This document shows positions 17,512 to 25,686 of a stretch of 64,000 bases of DNA, in pieces; position 1 is the first letter of the stretch; every line of letters begins with the position of its first letter. Origin of the DNA: Ruminimicrobiellum sp045223915 (GTDB taxonomy: Bacteria > Elusimicrobiota > Endomicrobiia > Endomicrobiales > Endomicrobiaceae); assembly GCA_045223915.1 (NCBI GenBank), contig JBGUZU010000005.1, forward strand, positions 1 to 64,000, in the 5' to 3' direction. The notes under the pieces were generated by a model that saw only the letters and a list, made by a program, of their open reading frames with translations, was not told the DNA's origin and did no database searches. The translations under genes were made by a program, and so were the position numbers.

Positions 17512-18678
17512 ATGTATATGAAAAAATTTTGTTTTATAGTTTTATTGTTACTAATAGTATTTTCTGATATATATGCAAATGTCTTATCTATCGATGAGAA
17601 AGAATTACAAACAGATCAAAAAGTTGCAGAGTTTTCTCAACAAAAAGATTGGATAAATGTTGACTCTTATATAGATTTTGTAGGAATAACAGAACTCAAA
17701 TATAATGAAGAAGAAATAACTTTAACACAATCCTATTTTGATATTTTTGATTACATTCCAAATACGGATAATACTTTAATAGCAACGGATAGTCTAAAAG
17801 ATATCGTAAGTATTAAAAGTGAAAGTAATGTTAATATACAGGTTAAATATAACGACAAATACGGTAATGAAATATTAAACGGATATCCGAAAGTTTATTT
17901 CAAAAAACAAAATTCAGACGATTCCTGGTCGCAATTAAATTGCGAATCTGTCGGAAACAATATATTCAATACGAATTTATCATTAGATTACGGCAGTTAT
18001 GATTATTATGTGGTTGCCGATAATATTTACTATCCCGATGAATATATATCTCCCGCAAAAACTTTTGTTGTCACCGAAAGACCGCACTCATTTGTGAATT
18101 TAAATCCGAATTTGCAAGATGGCAGGGGAAATTCTAATACTGTTTTAAATTTTAGTTGGAATGTAAGTAAAGGTGTTGAAAGTGATGTCTTAAAATATAC
18201 TTTGTTTTTAGGTTCATCGGAAAATTCAATGCAGGAATATGATTTAGCAACACAGAATTATTATACTGCCGAAAATCTTTCTCCGAGAACTAGATACTAT
18301 TGGAGAGTGGAAGTTGAAAATCAGTATGGTGTCAAATTATTAAACCCGATTACATATGATTTTGTTACTTTAGGCGAAATTAAAAAAGTTTATAATGCGC
18401 CAAATCCGTTTAATCCTCAAAAAGGGCAAAATACAAGAATATTTTTTGAAATGTCGGAAGACGGTAATGTTGAACTTGATATATATTCCGAATACGGCGA
18501 TAAAATTTATCATGCTTCGCAAGATAATTTGTCAAAAGGTAACAATGAGATTGTATATAACGGTAAAGATGATAAGGGTAACATTTTATATAACGGCACA
18601 TATTTGTGTGTGATAAAGAAAAATTATTCAAACGGCGGAAGTAAAACCGAAAGATGCAGATTATTAATAATAAAATAA
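17512..18678 (+). CDS. Secreted protein with FNIII-like and FlgD-like C-terminal domains
   Basis: 388 aa from ATG 17512. A second ATG at 17518 is equally possible. A Sec signal peptide covers about 1-22. An Ig-like segment about 105-185 is followed by a fibronectin-III-like domain about 195-285 (YTLFLG and YYWRVEV strands). The C-terminal FlgD/T9SS-type Ig domain, about 292-388, contains NAPNPFNP, DIYSEYGDKIY, NGKDDKGN and LYNGTYLC. Such C-termini are common on exported proteins of Bacteroidetes-like and Elusimicrobia-like genomes. No Shine-Dalgarno is visible because tRNA-Pro ends 7 bp before the start. It overlaps the next gene by 25 bp. Role probably surface or envelope; not proven. Confidence 0.8.
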   Translation: MYMKKFCFIVLLLLIVFSDIYANVLSIDEKELQTDQKVAEFSQQKDWINVDSYIDFVGITELKYNEEEITLTQSYFDIFDYIPNTDNTLIATDSLKDIVSIKSESNVNIQVKYNDKYGNEILNGYPKVYFKKQNSDDSWSQLNCESVGNNIFNTNLSLDYGSYDYYVVADNIYYPDEYISPAKTFVVTERPHSFVNLNPNLQDGRGNSNTVLNFSWNVSKGVESDVLKYTLFLGSSENSMQEYDLATQNYYTAENLSPRTRYYWRVEVENQYGVKLLNPITYDFVTLGEIKKVYNAPNPFNPQKGQNTRIFFEMSEDGNVELDIYSEYGDKIYHASQDNLSKGNNEIVYNGKDDKGNILYNGTYLCVIKKNYSNGGSKTERCRLLIIK

Positions 18679-20423
18679 TTATAGTTTTAATAATATCAAT
18701 ATTTGCTTTTCAAAATATATATGCTGCGGGAACAAGAAAAAATTTTCTTTCTCACGGACCGTCTGTTTCCGCATTTTCTCAAGGGGAAACAGCATTGAAC
18801 TCTTTAGATGATCCATCAATAATATATCACAACAGTTCATTGCTTAGTTATTTTGATTATAACAATGTTTCATTATCAAGGTATAACTTATTTGATGGAA
18901 CATCATATAATGCCGCAGCAATCAATTACAGACTTTTTGATAATTTGTTTTTAGGCTTTTCCGCTATAGATTTGGCAAGCGGAGATATTGAAATAAGAAA
19001 AGATCCTTTTGATAGTCCAAAAACAGTTCAAACAAACCAATGGGCATATATACTTGCGGCGGCAACCACAATAAAACCTATAGATACTTCAATAGGTATA
19101 AATTTAAAGTATATTTATTATGATTTATATGAAAAGAAAGATGGCGGTTTTGCAACGGATATAAGTTTGTCAAAATATTTTGATAATGTGGACATAAAAT
19201 ATACTCAGGCAAAATTCGGTATAGGTTTATCTATGCAAAATATTGTCGGTACCGGTATAAAACTTGATGAATACAAAGAAGATTTTCAGTGTATATTCAG
19301 ACTATCAACATTAATGGAAATACCGATAATATACAGGCTTGAAACAAAAGATACTTTAACCTTATCTTTGGATATAAAAAATGAGGATGCCTGTAATGAA
19401 CTTTTTGCGGGACTTGAATATAAGTTTATAGAAAAATATGCTATAAGGTGCGGTTATTATCCGGAACATATTACAGCCGGTTTCGGTATAAATATTTCTG
19501 CGTTTACCGTGAACTATTCCATAGATTTTAACGAACTTGATTTAATAAACAGGTTTTCTTTAGCATATAGATGGAATAAGAAAAAAAGATTGAAAAATGA
19601 ATTGGAAAAAGAAGCGCAGGCTGCATTAAATCAAGACAGACTTTCACAACAACAAGCACAGGAAATGTTTGATAAAGCAAAAGAATTTTATAATAAAAAA
19701 CAATATTTATATTCAACCGATATACTACAAAAAATCATAATGGATTATCCTACATATGAATCTCCGAATGTTTATTTTGAAAAAATAAAAAAGATGATGA
19801 AAGAAAAATCTTCTTCAAGTTTTGATACGGATTTTGATGAGTATGCCTACTGGGCAGGTTACAAAAATTATTATGAAGGGAATTATGATCAATGTTTAAA
19901 AGAATGGATGAAATATCTTCAATTTGATAACAAAAACAAAGAAATTACGGAATATTATAACAAAGTAAATGATATTGTAACCAATTCAATTGAAGAACAA
20001 AAGAAAAAACAATTTGAGTTTGAGGCCGACACCTTACTTAAGAACGGAATAATCTTATATAAAAATAAACAGTGGGTTGAATGTATAAAACATATGGAAA
20101 AATTGCAGGAATTTTTAAAGAAATCACAATATACAAACACATCTTTTAATTATTATTCTTACGCAAAGGAATATATAGATAAATCAGTGAAAGAAATAAC
20201 GAAAACTTTGAAAAATACCAAAAAATCGGTACAAGAAAATATACAAGAACAAAAAGGAGAAGAATTTTTAATAGATGAAAAATTAGCGGATGAAAAATAT
20301 AAAGAAGGTTTAATTTTGTATGCTAAAGGTAAATATTTTGAAGCTGAAAAAATGTTTGAACTTACATTAAGATTAAACCCTAATCATCAAAGAGCAATAA
20401 ATGCTTTAAAGCATTTAAAATAA
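18654..20423 (+). CDS. PorV/PorQ-like outer-membrane barrel protein with TPR C-terminus
   Basis: 589 aa. Signal peptide about 1-24 (ends YAAG). Residues about 25-305 have alternating aromatic strands resembling PorV/PorQ/UPF0164 outer-membrane barrels (GPSVSAFSQGETALNSLDDPS; GINLKYIYYDLYE). From about 310 it is helical with tetratricopeptide-like units (AKEFYNKKQYLYS; GLILYAKGKYFEAEKMF). It is translationally coupled to the FlgD-domain protein, suggesting a pair at the outer membrane. In T9SS bacteria PorV helps deliver C-terminal-domain cargo. No other such components are visible, so that link is speculative. Confidence 0.75.
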   Translation: MQIINNKIIIVLIISIFAFQNIYAAGTRKNFLSHGPSVSAFSQGETALNSLDDPSIIYHNSSLLSYFDYNNVSLSRYNLFDGTSYNAAAINYRLFDNLFLGFSAIDLASGDIEIRKDPFDSPKTVQTNQWAYILAAATTIKPIDTSIGINLKYIYYDLYEKKDGGFATDISLSKYFDNVDIKYTQAKFGIGLSMQNIVGTGIKLDEYKEDFQCIFRLSTLMEIPIIYRLETKDTLTLSLDIKNEDACNELFAGLEYKFIEKYAIRCGYYPEHITAGFGINISAFTVNYSIDFNELDLINRFSLAYRWNKKKRLKNELEKEAQAALNQDRLSQQQAQEMFDKAKEFYNKKQYLYSTDILQKIIMDYPTYESPNVYFEKIKKMMKEKSSSSFDTDFDEYAYWAGYKNYYEGNYDQCLKEWMKYLQFDNKNKEITEYYNKVNDIVTNSIEEQKKKQFEFEADTLLKNGIILYKNKQWVECIKHMEKLQEFLKKSQYTNTSFNYYSYAKEYIDKSVKEITKTLKNTKKSVQENIQEQKGEEFLIDEKLADEKYKEGLILYAKGKYFEAEKMFELTLRLNPNHQRAINALKHLK

Positions 20424-20507
20424 TAGAAAATTTTGCTTCACAAAATTTTACCGAAAACCATAAACTATAAGCTTTAAACTTTAAACTAAAAATTGCTCCG
20501 CAATTTT

Positions 20508-20536
20508 TTGACAGCTTTATAAAAAAAATGTATAAT
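20508..20536 (+). promoter_or_regulatory. Strong predicted promoter of tRNA-Leu
   Basis: TTGACA (20508-20513), 17-nt spacer, TATAAT (20531-20536), both consensus. The -35 overlaps the right arm of a small AAATTGC/GCAATTT hairpin. It probably also transcribes the downstream ParB-like gene. Confidence 0.85.
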
Positions 20537-20585
20537 TTCTCAATATTAGTTGCAATATGTTTTTTTAAATAAGTGTAGTGAATAT

Positions 20586-20671
20586 GGGTGGATGGCGGAA
20601 CTGGCAGACGCACAGGACTTAAAATCCTGAGGCTCGCAAGAGCCGTGAGGGTTCAATTCCCTCTCTACCCA
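20586..20671 (+). tRNA. tRNA-Leu (anticodon TAA)
   Basis: Class II tRNA of 86 nt. Acceptor GGGTGGA pairs with TCTACCC, discriminator A. The anticodon stem CAGGA/TCCTG surrounds CTTAAAA (TAA). The long variable arm is GGCTC-gcaa-GAGCC, and the T-arm is GGGTTCAATTCCC. CCA is not encoded. Confidence 0.96.
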
Positions 20672-20697
20672 TATTTTTTATTTTGCAGAGGAAAAAA

Positions 20698-21549
20698 ATG
20701 GCAAGCGATAAAGACGGAATATTAGTAGATTTTTCGGCAATAGAAAAAAATGTGCCGGTATATACATTAAAAAGAAAGGGAATACAAGCTATTCCTATAG
20801 ATAAAATTATCGGTAGTTTAGGAAGATATTTGGATTTTTCCGAAACTTTACTTCCTAAAAGAACCGATGGCAGTTCCAGATACGAGTATATAAAAGCTCT
20901 TATGGAAAAAGGCATTAATTTGGAACCTATACAGGTTTACCAAATGTTGGATAACTATTTTATTATAGATGGTCATCACAGAGTTGCTGTAGCTAAAAAT
21001 GAATTTAAAGCAAAGTATATAGATGCCGATGTTACTGAAATTAAATTCGATTTTGAACTATCCAAAGATAAAAATTATACATTTGATTCCGAAAGTACAA
21101 AAAAGTTTTTAATAAAGTTGGAAGAAAATGCTTTTCAAAAAGCAACAATGTTAAATAATAAAATCTTAATACATCCTTTAAAAGTTACCGAGTTAAAAAG
21201 TTATGCAATATTGAATCAAGAAATATTGGATTTTAAAGAAAATTATAATAATGGTGAACTTGTAAAAAGATCAATAATGTTTGTATCTTACAAATGGTAT
21301 GCGGAAAGATTTTTACCTGCGGTAGAATTAATGGAAGAGGAAAAAATCTTATCTAAATTTGCAAACAGAACATATACCGATTTATATGTATGGATACAAA
21401 AACATAAATATTTTTTGAGTCAACAGGCCGGTCACGATGTAGGTTTTGATTTTACCGCACATGATTTTATGGCAAAATATAAAGATAAAAAATTTCTTGA
21501 TATTATTCCTTCGATATTTACGGATATTATAAAAAATTTAGTAAAGTAA
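20698..21549 (+). CDS. Protein with ParB/Srx-like N-terminal domain
   Basis: 283 aa from ATG 20698, which has AGAGGA upstream and is preferred over an in-frame TTG at 20683. Residues about 15-115 contain RYEYIKALMEKG, then PIQVYQMLDNYFIIDGHHR, AVAKN and IDADV. This matches the ParB-like fold, where the DGHHR motif binds nucleotide (CTP or ATP in family members). The remaining ~170 residues are helical and have no HTH that I can recognise, so it is not a standard chromosome-partition ParB. It follows tRNA-Leu and precedes a metallophosphoesterase by 17 bp. Function unknown. Confidence 0.75.
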   Translation: MASDKDGILVDFSAIEKNVPVYTLKRKGIQAIPIDKIIGSLGRYLDFSETLLPKRTDGSSRYEYIKALMEKGINLEPIQVYQMLDNYFIIDGHHRVAVAKNEFKAKYIDADVTEIKFDFELSKDKNYTFDSESTKKFLIKLEENAFQKATMLNNKILIHPLKVTELKSYAILNQEILDFKENYNNGELVKRSIMFVSYKWYAERFLPAVELMEEEKILSKFANRTYTDLYVWIQKHKYFLSQQAGHDVGFDFTAHDFMAKYKDKKFLDIIPSIFTDIIKNLVK

Positions 21550-21566
21550 TTAAATAAGGATAGTTT

Positions 21567-22304
21567 ATGAAAATTCTTGCCGTATCCGACAAAGAAGATA
21601 CAAAACTTCAGGATTTTATATTTAGGAATCCCGATATAGTAAAAAATATTGATTTTATTGTTTCTTGCGGTGATTTATCTAAAAATTATTTGGAATTTAT
21701 TGTCGATAGTGTCAGAAAATATTTTTTCTTTGTTGAAGGAAACCATCCCACATTAAATAACAATCCCGTAAAAGATTACTTTAAAAAAATAGTTGATAAA
21801 ATTTATGATGATGAACAACAATTCAGTTTGGGCGGCATAAATTTACATGCGAGAATGGAAGTGTATGCCGACTATATTTTGGTTGGTTTTGAAGGTTCCA
21901 TGAGATACAATATGAAAGGTTACCAATATACCGAAAAAGAAATGGCGAGAATTGTAGGTAAAGTTTCAAGGAAAATAAGATTTCAACAAATAAAAGATTT
22001 TATATTTAGGAAAAAAAAGAAAAAAATAATAGTTGTTTCTCATGCTCCTATATCCGGAATACATGATAAACAAGATACATGCCATAAAGGTTTTATTTGT
22101 TTTAAAAAGTTTCTTAACAAATTTAATCCTTTAATTTGGTTTCACGGACATGTTCATTTTGAGGGTCAAACAAATGAACAAATAACAAAAATTGATAACA
22201 CAATGGTTATAAATGTTTACGGCTTTCATATTGTAGATATTGAAGACAATAAAGTAAGTGTAGTTTCAAATATAAAGAATTTTGCAAACGGTAAGGCGGA
22301 ATAA
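21567..22304 (+). CDS. Calcineurin-like metallophosphoesterase
   Basis: 245 aa. Motifs in order: a modified first metal motif AVSDKED (usually D-x-H, here no His), SCGDLSKN (GD), EGNHP (GNH), VVSHAP and HGHVH. The missing first-motif His may change one metal ligand, although D and the other ligands are there. It is cytoplasmic with no signal peptide. It lies 17 bp after the ParB-like gene, with AAGGA before ATG, and 1 bp before the next gene, so all three are cotranscribed. Substrate unknown. Confidence 0.8.
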   Translation: MKILAVSDKEDTKLQDFIFRNPDIVKNIDFIVSCGDLSKNYLEFIVDSVRKYFFFVEGNHPTLNNNPVKDYFKKIVDKIYDDEQQFSLGGINLHARMEVYADYILVGFEGSMRYNMKGYQYTEKEMARIVGKVSRKIRFQQIKDFIFRKKKKKIIVVSHAPISGIHDKQDTCHKGFICFKKFLNKFNPLIWFHGHVHFEGQTNEQITKIDNTMVINVYGFHIVDIEDNKVSVVSNIKNFANGKAE

Positions 22305-22305
22305 A

Positions 22306-23157
22306 ATGTTAAAAAAAGTTTTGTTAATGATATTTTTTGTTTTTGTTTTTCAACTTGTTATAGCAGATGTCCCAAATGAAATAAGGTATAACGGAAAACT
22401 TAAAGAATACAGAGCTGAAGTTAATGCAACAAAAAATATGAATTTTAAAATTTATAATCAACTTTCAGGTGGAACGGCAAAATGGGAATCCGGAACAATG
22501 TCTGTAGTTGTTTCGAGCGGAATATTTTCGGTAGTTTTAAATCCCGATATTGATTGGAGAGGAAAAGATTATTATCTTGAAATTGAAATAGATAGCAAAA
22601 AGCTGGAACCGAGAGAAAAATTGACAGCAATGCCTTATGCTTTACATTCAAATACAACAGAATCTGCGACAGTTAAAGAAAATGCGGAATTTGCCGTAAC
22701 AGTAGGAAATGATAAAAAGTTTGCTGTAGATTCTGCCGGTGCAAAAACAATTGTAGGAAATACAGAATATTTTATGGTGCCAAAAGGCGGAATAATTATT
22801 TGGTCAGGTTCTGTAAATAATATTCCGGAAGGTTGGGTATTATGTGACGGAAACAACGGAACACCTAATTTAACAGACAGATTTGTTTTAGGTGCGGGAC
22901 ATAATTATGCAGTTGATTCAAAAGGCGGAGAGAGTGAACATATTTTAACAATAGATGAAATGCCAAAACATAGTCATAATTACACAAGTCCATTAAAGGG
23001 TGATGATAATACGGGAATTGCTAATGGAAATCATTATGATAGAGAAACTTTTATGCATCCTAAAGTTGATGGCGAAAAAACTGAAATTGCTGGCAATTCA
23101 CAACCGCATAATAATATGCCTCCGTACTATGCATTATGTTATATAATGAGGAAATAA
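22306..23157 (+). CDS. Secreted protein with phage tail-collar-like C-terminal domain
   Basis: 283 aa from ATG 22306, preceded by GGCGGA. It has a signal peptide (about 1-20, ending VIAD). An N-terminal beta-rich domain (about 22-125) has DWRGKDYYLEIEID and a PYALHSN segment often seen before collar domains. A Tail_collar/microcystin-dependent-type domain from about 160 shows PEGWVLCDG, NGTPNLTDRFVLGAG, EMPKHSHN and NNMPPYYALCYIMR. No phage genes flank it, so it is a host surface or secreted protein rather than part of a prophage. Confidence 0.82.
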   Translation: MLKKVLLMIFFVFVFQLVIADVPNEIRYNGKLKEYRAEVNATKNMNFKIYNQLSGGTAKWESGTMSVVVSSGIFSVVLNPDIDWRGKDYYLEIEIDSKKLEPREKLTAMPYALHSNTTESATVKENAEFAVTVGNDKKFAVDSAGAKTIVGNTEYFMVPKGGIIIWSGSVNNIPEGWVLCDGNNGTPNLTDRFVLGAGHNYAVDSKGGESEHILTIDEMPKHSHNYTSPLKGDDNTGIANGNHYDRETFMHPKVDGEKTEIAGNSQPHNNMPPYYALCYIMRK

Positions 23158-23158
23158 A

Positions 23159-24136
23159 ATGGCACAAATAACAATAGTATTACCGGTTTACAACGTAGAA
23201 AAATATCTTGCACAATGTTTGGATAGTATAATAAATCAAACATTTAAAGATTTTGAATGTATATGTGTAAATGACGGTGCAACCGATAATTCGTTATCAA
23301 TATTACAAGAATATTCAAAAAAAGATAAAAGATTTAAAATAATCACACAAGAAAACAAAGGGTTGTCCGGAGCAAGAAACACAGGTATAAGAAATACAAA
23401 TACAAAGTATATAACTTTTATAGATTCAGATGATTGGGTAACAGAAAATTATTTGGAAGTTTTATATAACAAAATAGAAGAAACAGATGCGGATGTTGTA
23501 AGAGCAAGTTATAAATTTTATTTTCAAAAAGAAAATTTTTACAAAGATGCAAAAATAAGAGAAATTCATAAAATAAATACTAACAGCAATATAGAAAGAT
23601 TATACAAAGGATATGCAGGTGCTTTCGTTTGGGCAAAAATATATAAAACATCTGTAATAAAAGATAATAATATTTGGTTTTATGAAGGAAAAAATTCCGA
23701 AGATTGTCCATTTTTATCGTTAGTGTATATATATTCAAAAAAAGTAATTTTTGTTTCCGATGAAATATTGTTTTATAGAAAACATAGTTTGAGTATAACC
23801 GGCAATTTTGAAAAAACCGCAACAGATGACTTTTTTAATTTTATTACACTGACAAAAGATTTGCAAGAAAGAAATTTTAATGAACCCGAAATAAAAGAAT
23901 TTTGTATAGATATATTCTTATATAAACTCGGTAAAATGGGTAAAAAAATTTCAGAACAAACCGCACGGAAAATTTATTCTGCTGCGATTGAACATATAAA
24001 GTTTTTGAAAGAAATATCTTTGGATTTAAGCTTTATTTATAAATTTAAAATAAATTTTTCAATATTTTTATTAAAAATTTTTAATACATTTTCTTTTAAA
24101 ATTTTCAGAATATTAAAGAATTTCTTTAAAAATTAA
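23159..24136 (+). CDS. Family 2 glycosyltransferase
   Basis: 325 aa. GT-A fold: ITIVLPVYNVEKYL at the N-terminus, VNDGATDNS, ENKGLSGARNTGI and FIDSDDW (DxD equivalent at about 88-91). The C-terminal ~60 aa are hydrophobic and basic, suggesting membrane association. It probably transfers a sugar to a surface glycan. The ATG follows the previous stop by 1 bp. A bidirectional terminator ends the unit. Confidence 0.9.
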   Translation: MAQITIVLPVYNVEKYLAQCLDSIINQTFKDFECICVNDGATDNSLSILQEYSKKDKRFKIITQENKGLSGARNTGIRNTNTKYITFIDSDDWVTENYLEVLYNKIEETDADVVRASYKFYFQKENFYKDAKIREIHKINTNSNIERLYKGYAGAFVWAKIYKTSVIKDNNIWFYEGKNSEDCPFLSLVYIYSKKVIFVSDEILFYRKHSLSITGNFEKTATDDFFNFITLTKDLQERNFNEPEIKEFCIDIFLYKLGKMGKKISEQTARKIYSAAIEHIKFLKEISLDLSFIYKFKINFSIFLLKIFNTFSFKIFRILKNFFKN

Positions 24137-24152
24137 AATGTATAAGTAAAAT

Positions 24153-24190
24153 AAAAAAGGAACTATGCTTTTTAACATAGTTCCTTTTTT
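24153..24190. terminator. Bidirectional terminator between convergent genes
   Basis: AAAAAAGGAACTATG (24153-24167) pairs perfectly with CATAGTTCCTTTTTT (24176-24190) around an 8-nt loop. The A-run and T-run on either side serve the glycosyltransferase on plus and gatB on minus. Confidence 0.92.
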
Positions 24191-24206
24191 ATATTTAAAC
24201 AATTCT

Positions 24207-25667
24207 TTATTTGTTTAAAAGTTCGGTTAATGTTTTGTTTACCATTTGAGGATTTGCTTTACCTTTGGATTTTTTCATTACCGCACCAACCAAAGCACCT
24301 ATAGCCGATTTTTTACCGGATTTATAATCTGCAACAATTTTTGCATTTTCATCTATAGCTTCCTGACAAACTTTTACGATTTCGCCTGCATCCGATATTT
24401 GAACAAGACCTTTTTCTTTAACTATTACTTCAGGATCTTTGTTATCTTTAAACATATCTTCAAATATTGTTTTTGCTATTTTACCCGATATTGTTCCTTT
24501 AGAAATAAGTATTACAAGTTTACCTATGTTTTCAGGTGAAATAGGGGATTCTTTTATTGTTAATTTTGAGTTATTTAACTTACCTAACAATTCCGTAATA
24601 ATCCAGTTTGCAACAGCTTTTGCACAATCTTTTGCACCTTTGTTAGCAGTGTTAAGTGCGGTTTCATAATAGTCTGCAAGAGCTTTATCTGATATTATTA
24701 TGTTTGTATCATATTCGGAAAGTCCCAAATCGTTTATAAGTCTTGCTTTTCTTGCTTCGGGAAGTTCCGGAATATTTTTCTTAATGTTATCTATAAATTC
24801 GTCATCCAAGTTTACAGGTACCAAATCAGGATCCGGGAAATATCTGTAATCGTGAGCATTTTCTTTAGATCTCATGGATTTTGTTACTTTTTCGTTAGGA
24901 TCCCAGGTTCTTGTTTCCTGTATAACTCTTCCGCCGGATTCTACAATTTCAATTTGTCTTTCAACTTCATAAGAAAGAGCTTCTTGAACACCTGAAATTG
25001 AGTTCATATTTTTAAGCTCGGCTTTTGTTCCGAACTCTTTTTGACCGAAAGGTCTTATACTGATATTTGCATCGCATCTGAATTTACCTTCTTCCATGTT
25101 ACAATCAGATGCCTCAACATATTCAATTAAATTTTTAAGAGATTCCAAATAAGCCGCTGCTTCTTGCGGAGATCTCATATCAGGTTCGGAAACGATTTCC
25201 ATTAAAGGTACACCTGTTCTGTTGTAGTCTGCCAAAGAATAGTCCAACTGTCTTGAACCGATGTCGTGTATAAGTTTTCCGGCATCTTCTTCCAAATGAA
25301 TTCTTGTTATACCGATACTTTTTGTTTTACCGTCAACGGAAATATTTATTTTGCCGTGCTCGCAGAAAGGAAGTTCGTATTGAGATATTTGATAGTTTTT
25401 AGGTAAATCAGGATAAAAATATTGTTTTCTTGCAAATACGGATTTCTTATTTATTGTACAATCCAAAGCAAGACCTGTTCTTACTATAAGTTCTACGGCA
25501 TGTTTATTTAATACAGGTAACACCCCGGGTTGTCCTGTGCAAACAGGGCAAATGTTTGTGTTGGGTTGTGAATGAAAATCTGTAGAACAATTACAGAAAA
25601 TTTTCGTTTTTGTTTTTATTTGTGAGTGAACTTCAAGTCCTATAATTACTTCATATTTGTTATTCAT
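24207..25667 (-). CDS. gatB: Aspartyl/glutamyl-tRNA amidotransferase subunit B
   Basis: 486 aa, normal length. N-terminal GatB catalytic domain (YEVIIGLEVHSQI, CNCSTDF, CPVCTGQPG, DYNRTGVPLMEIVSEPD) and a C-terminal YqeY-like domain with GALVGAVMKKSKGKANP. It corrects Glu-tRNA(Gln) and/or Asp-tRNA(Asn) together with GatA and GatC, using ATP. The ATG is preceded by GAGG. It is last in the minus-strand gatC-gatA-gatB operon, 19 bp after gatA. Confidence 0.97.
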   Translation of the reverse strand: MNNKYEVIIGLEVHSQIKTKTKIFCNCSTDFHSQPNTNICPVCTGQPGVLPVLNKHAVELIVRTGLALDCTINKKSVFARKQYFYPDLPKNYQISQYELPFCEHGKINISVDGKTKSIGITRIHLEEDAGKLIHDIGSRQLDYSLADYNRTGVPLMEIVSEPDMRSPQEAAAYLESLKNLIEYVEASDCNMEEGKFRCDANISIRPFGQKEFGTKAELKNMNSISGVQEALSYEVERQIEIVESGGRVIQETRTWDPNEKVTKSMRSKENAHDYRYFPDPDLVPVNLDDEFIDNIKKNIPELPEARKARLINDLGLSEYDTNIIISDKALADYYETALNTANKGAKDCAKAVANWIITELLGKLNNSKLTIKESPISPENIGKLVILISKGTISGKIAKTIFEDMFKDNKDPEVIVKEKGLVQISDAGEIVKVCQEAIDENAKIVADYKSGKKSAIGALVGAVMKKSKGKANPQMVNKTLTELLNK

Positions 25668-25686
25668 TTTTTATATCCTCATACAA

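Noticed and set aside
20586..20697. tRNA-Leu as an att site of an integrated element
   Set aside because: No repeated tRNA 3' end and no integrase are seen downstream in the window.
22306..23157. Tail-collar protein as evidence of a prophage
   Set aside because: It has a Sec signal peptide and no phage structural, integrase or lysis genes are close.
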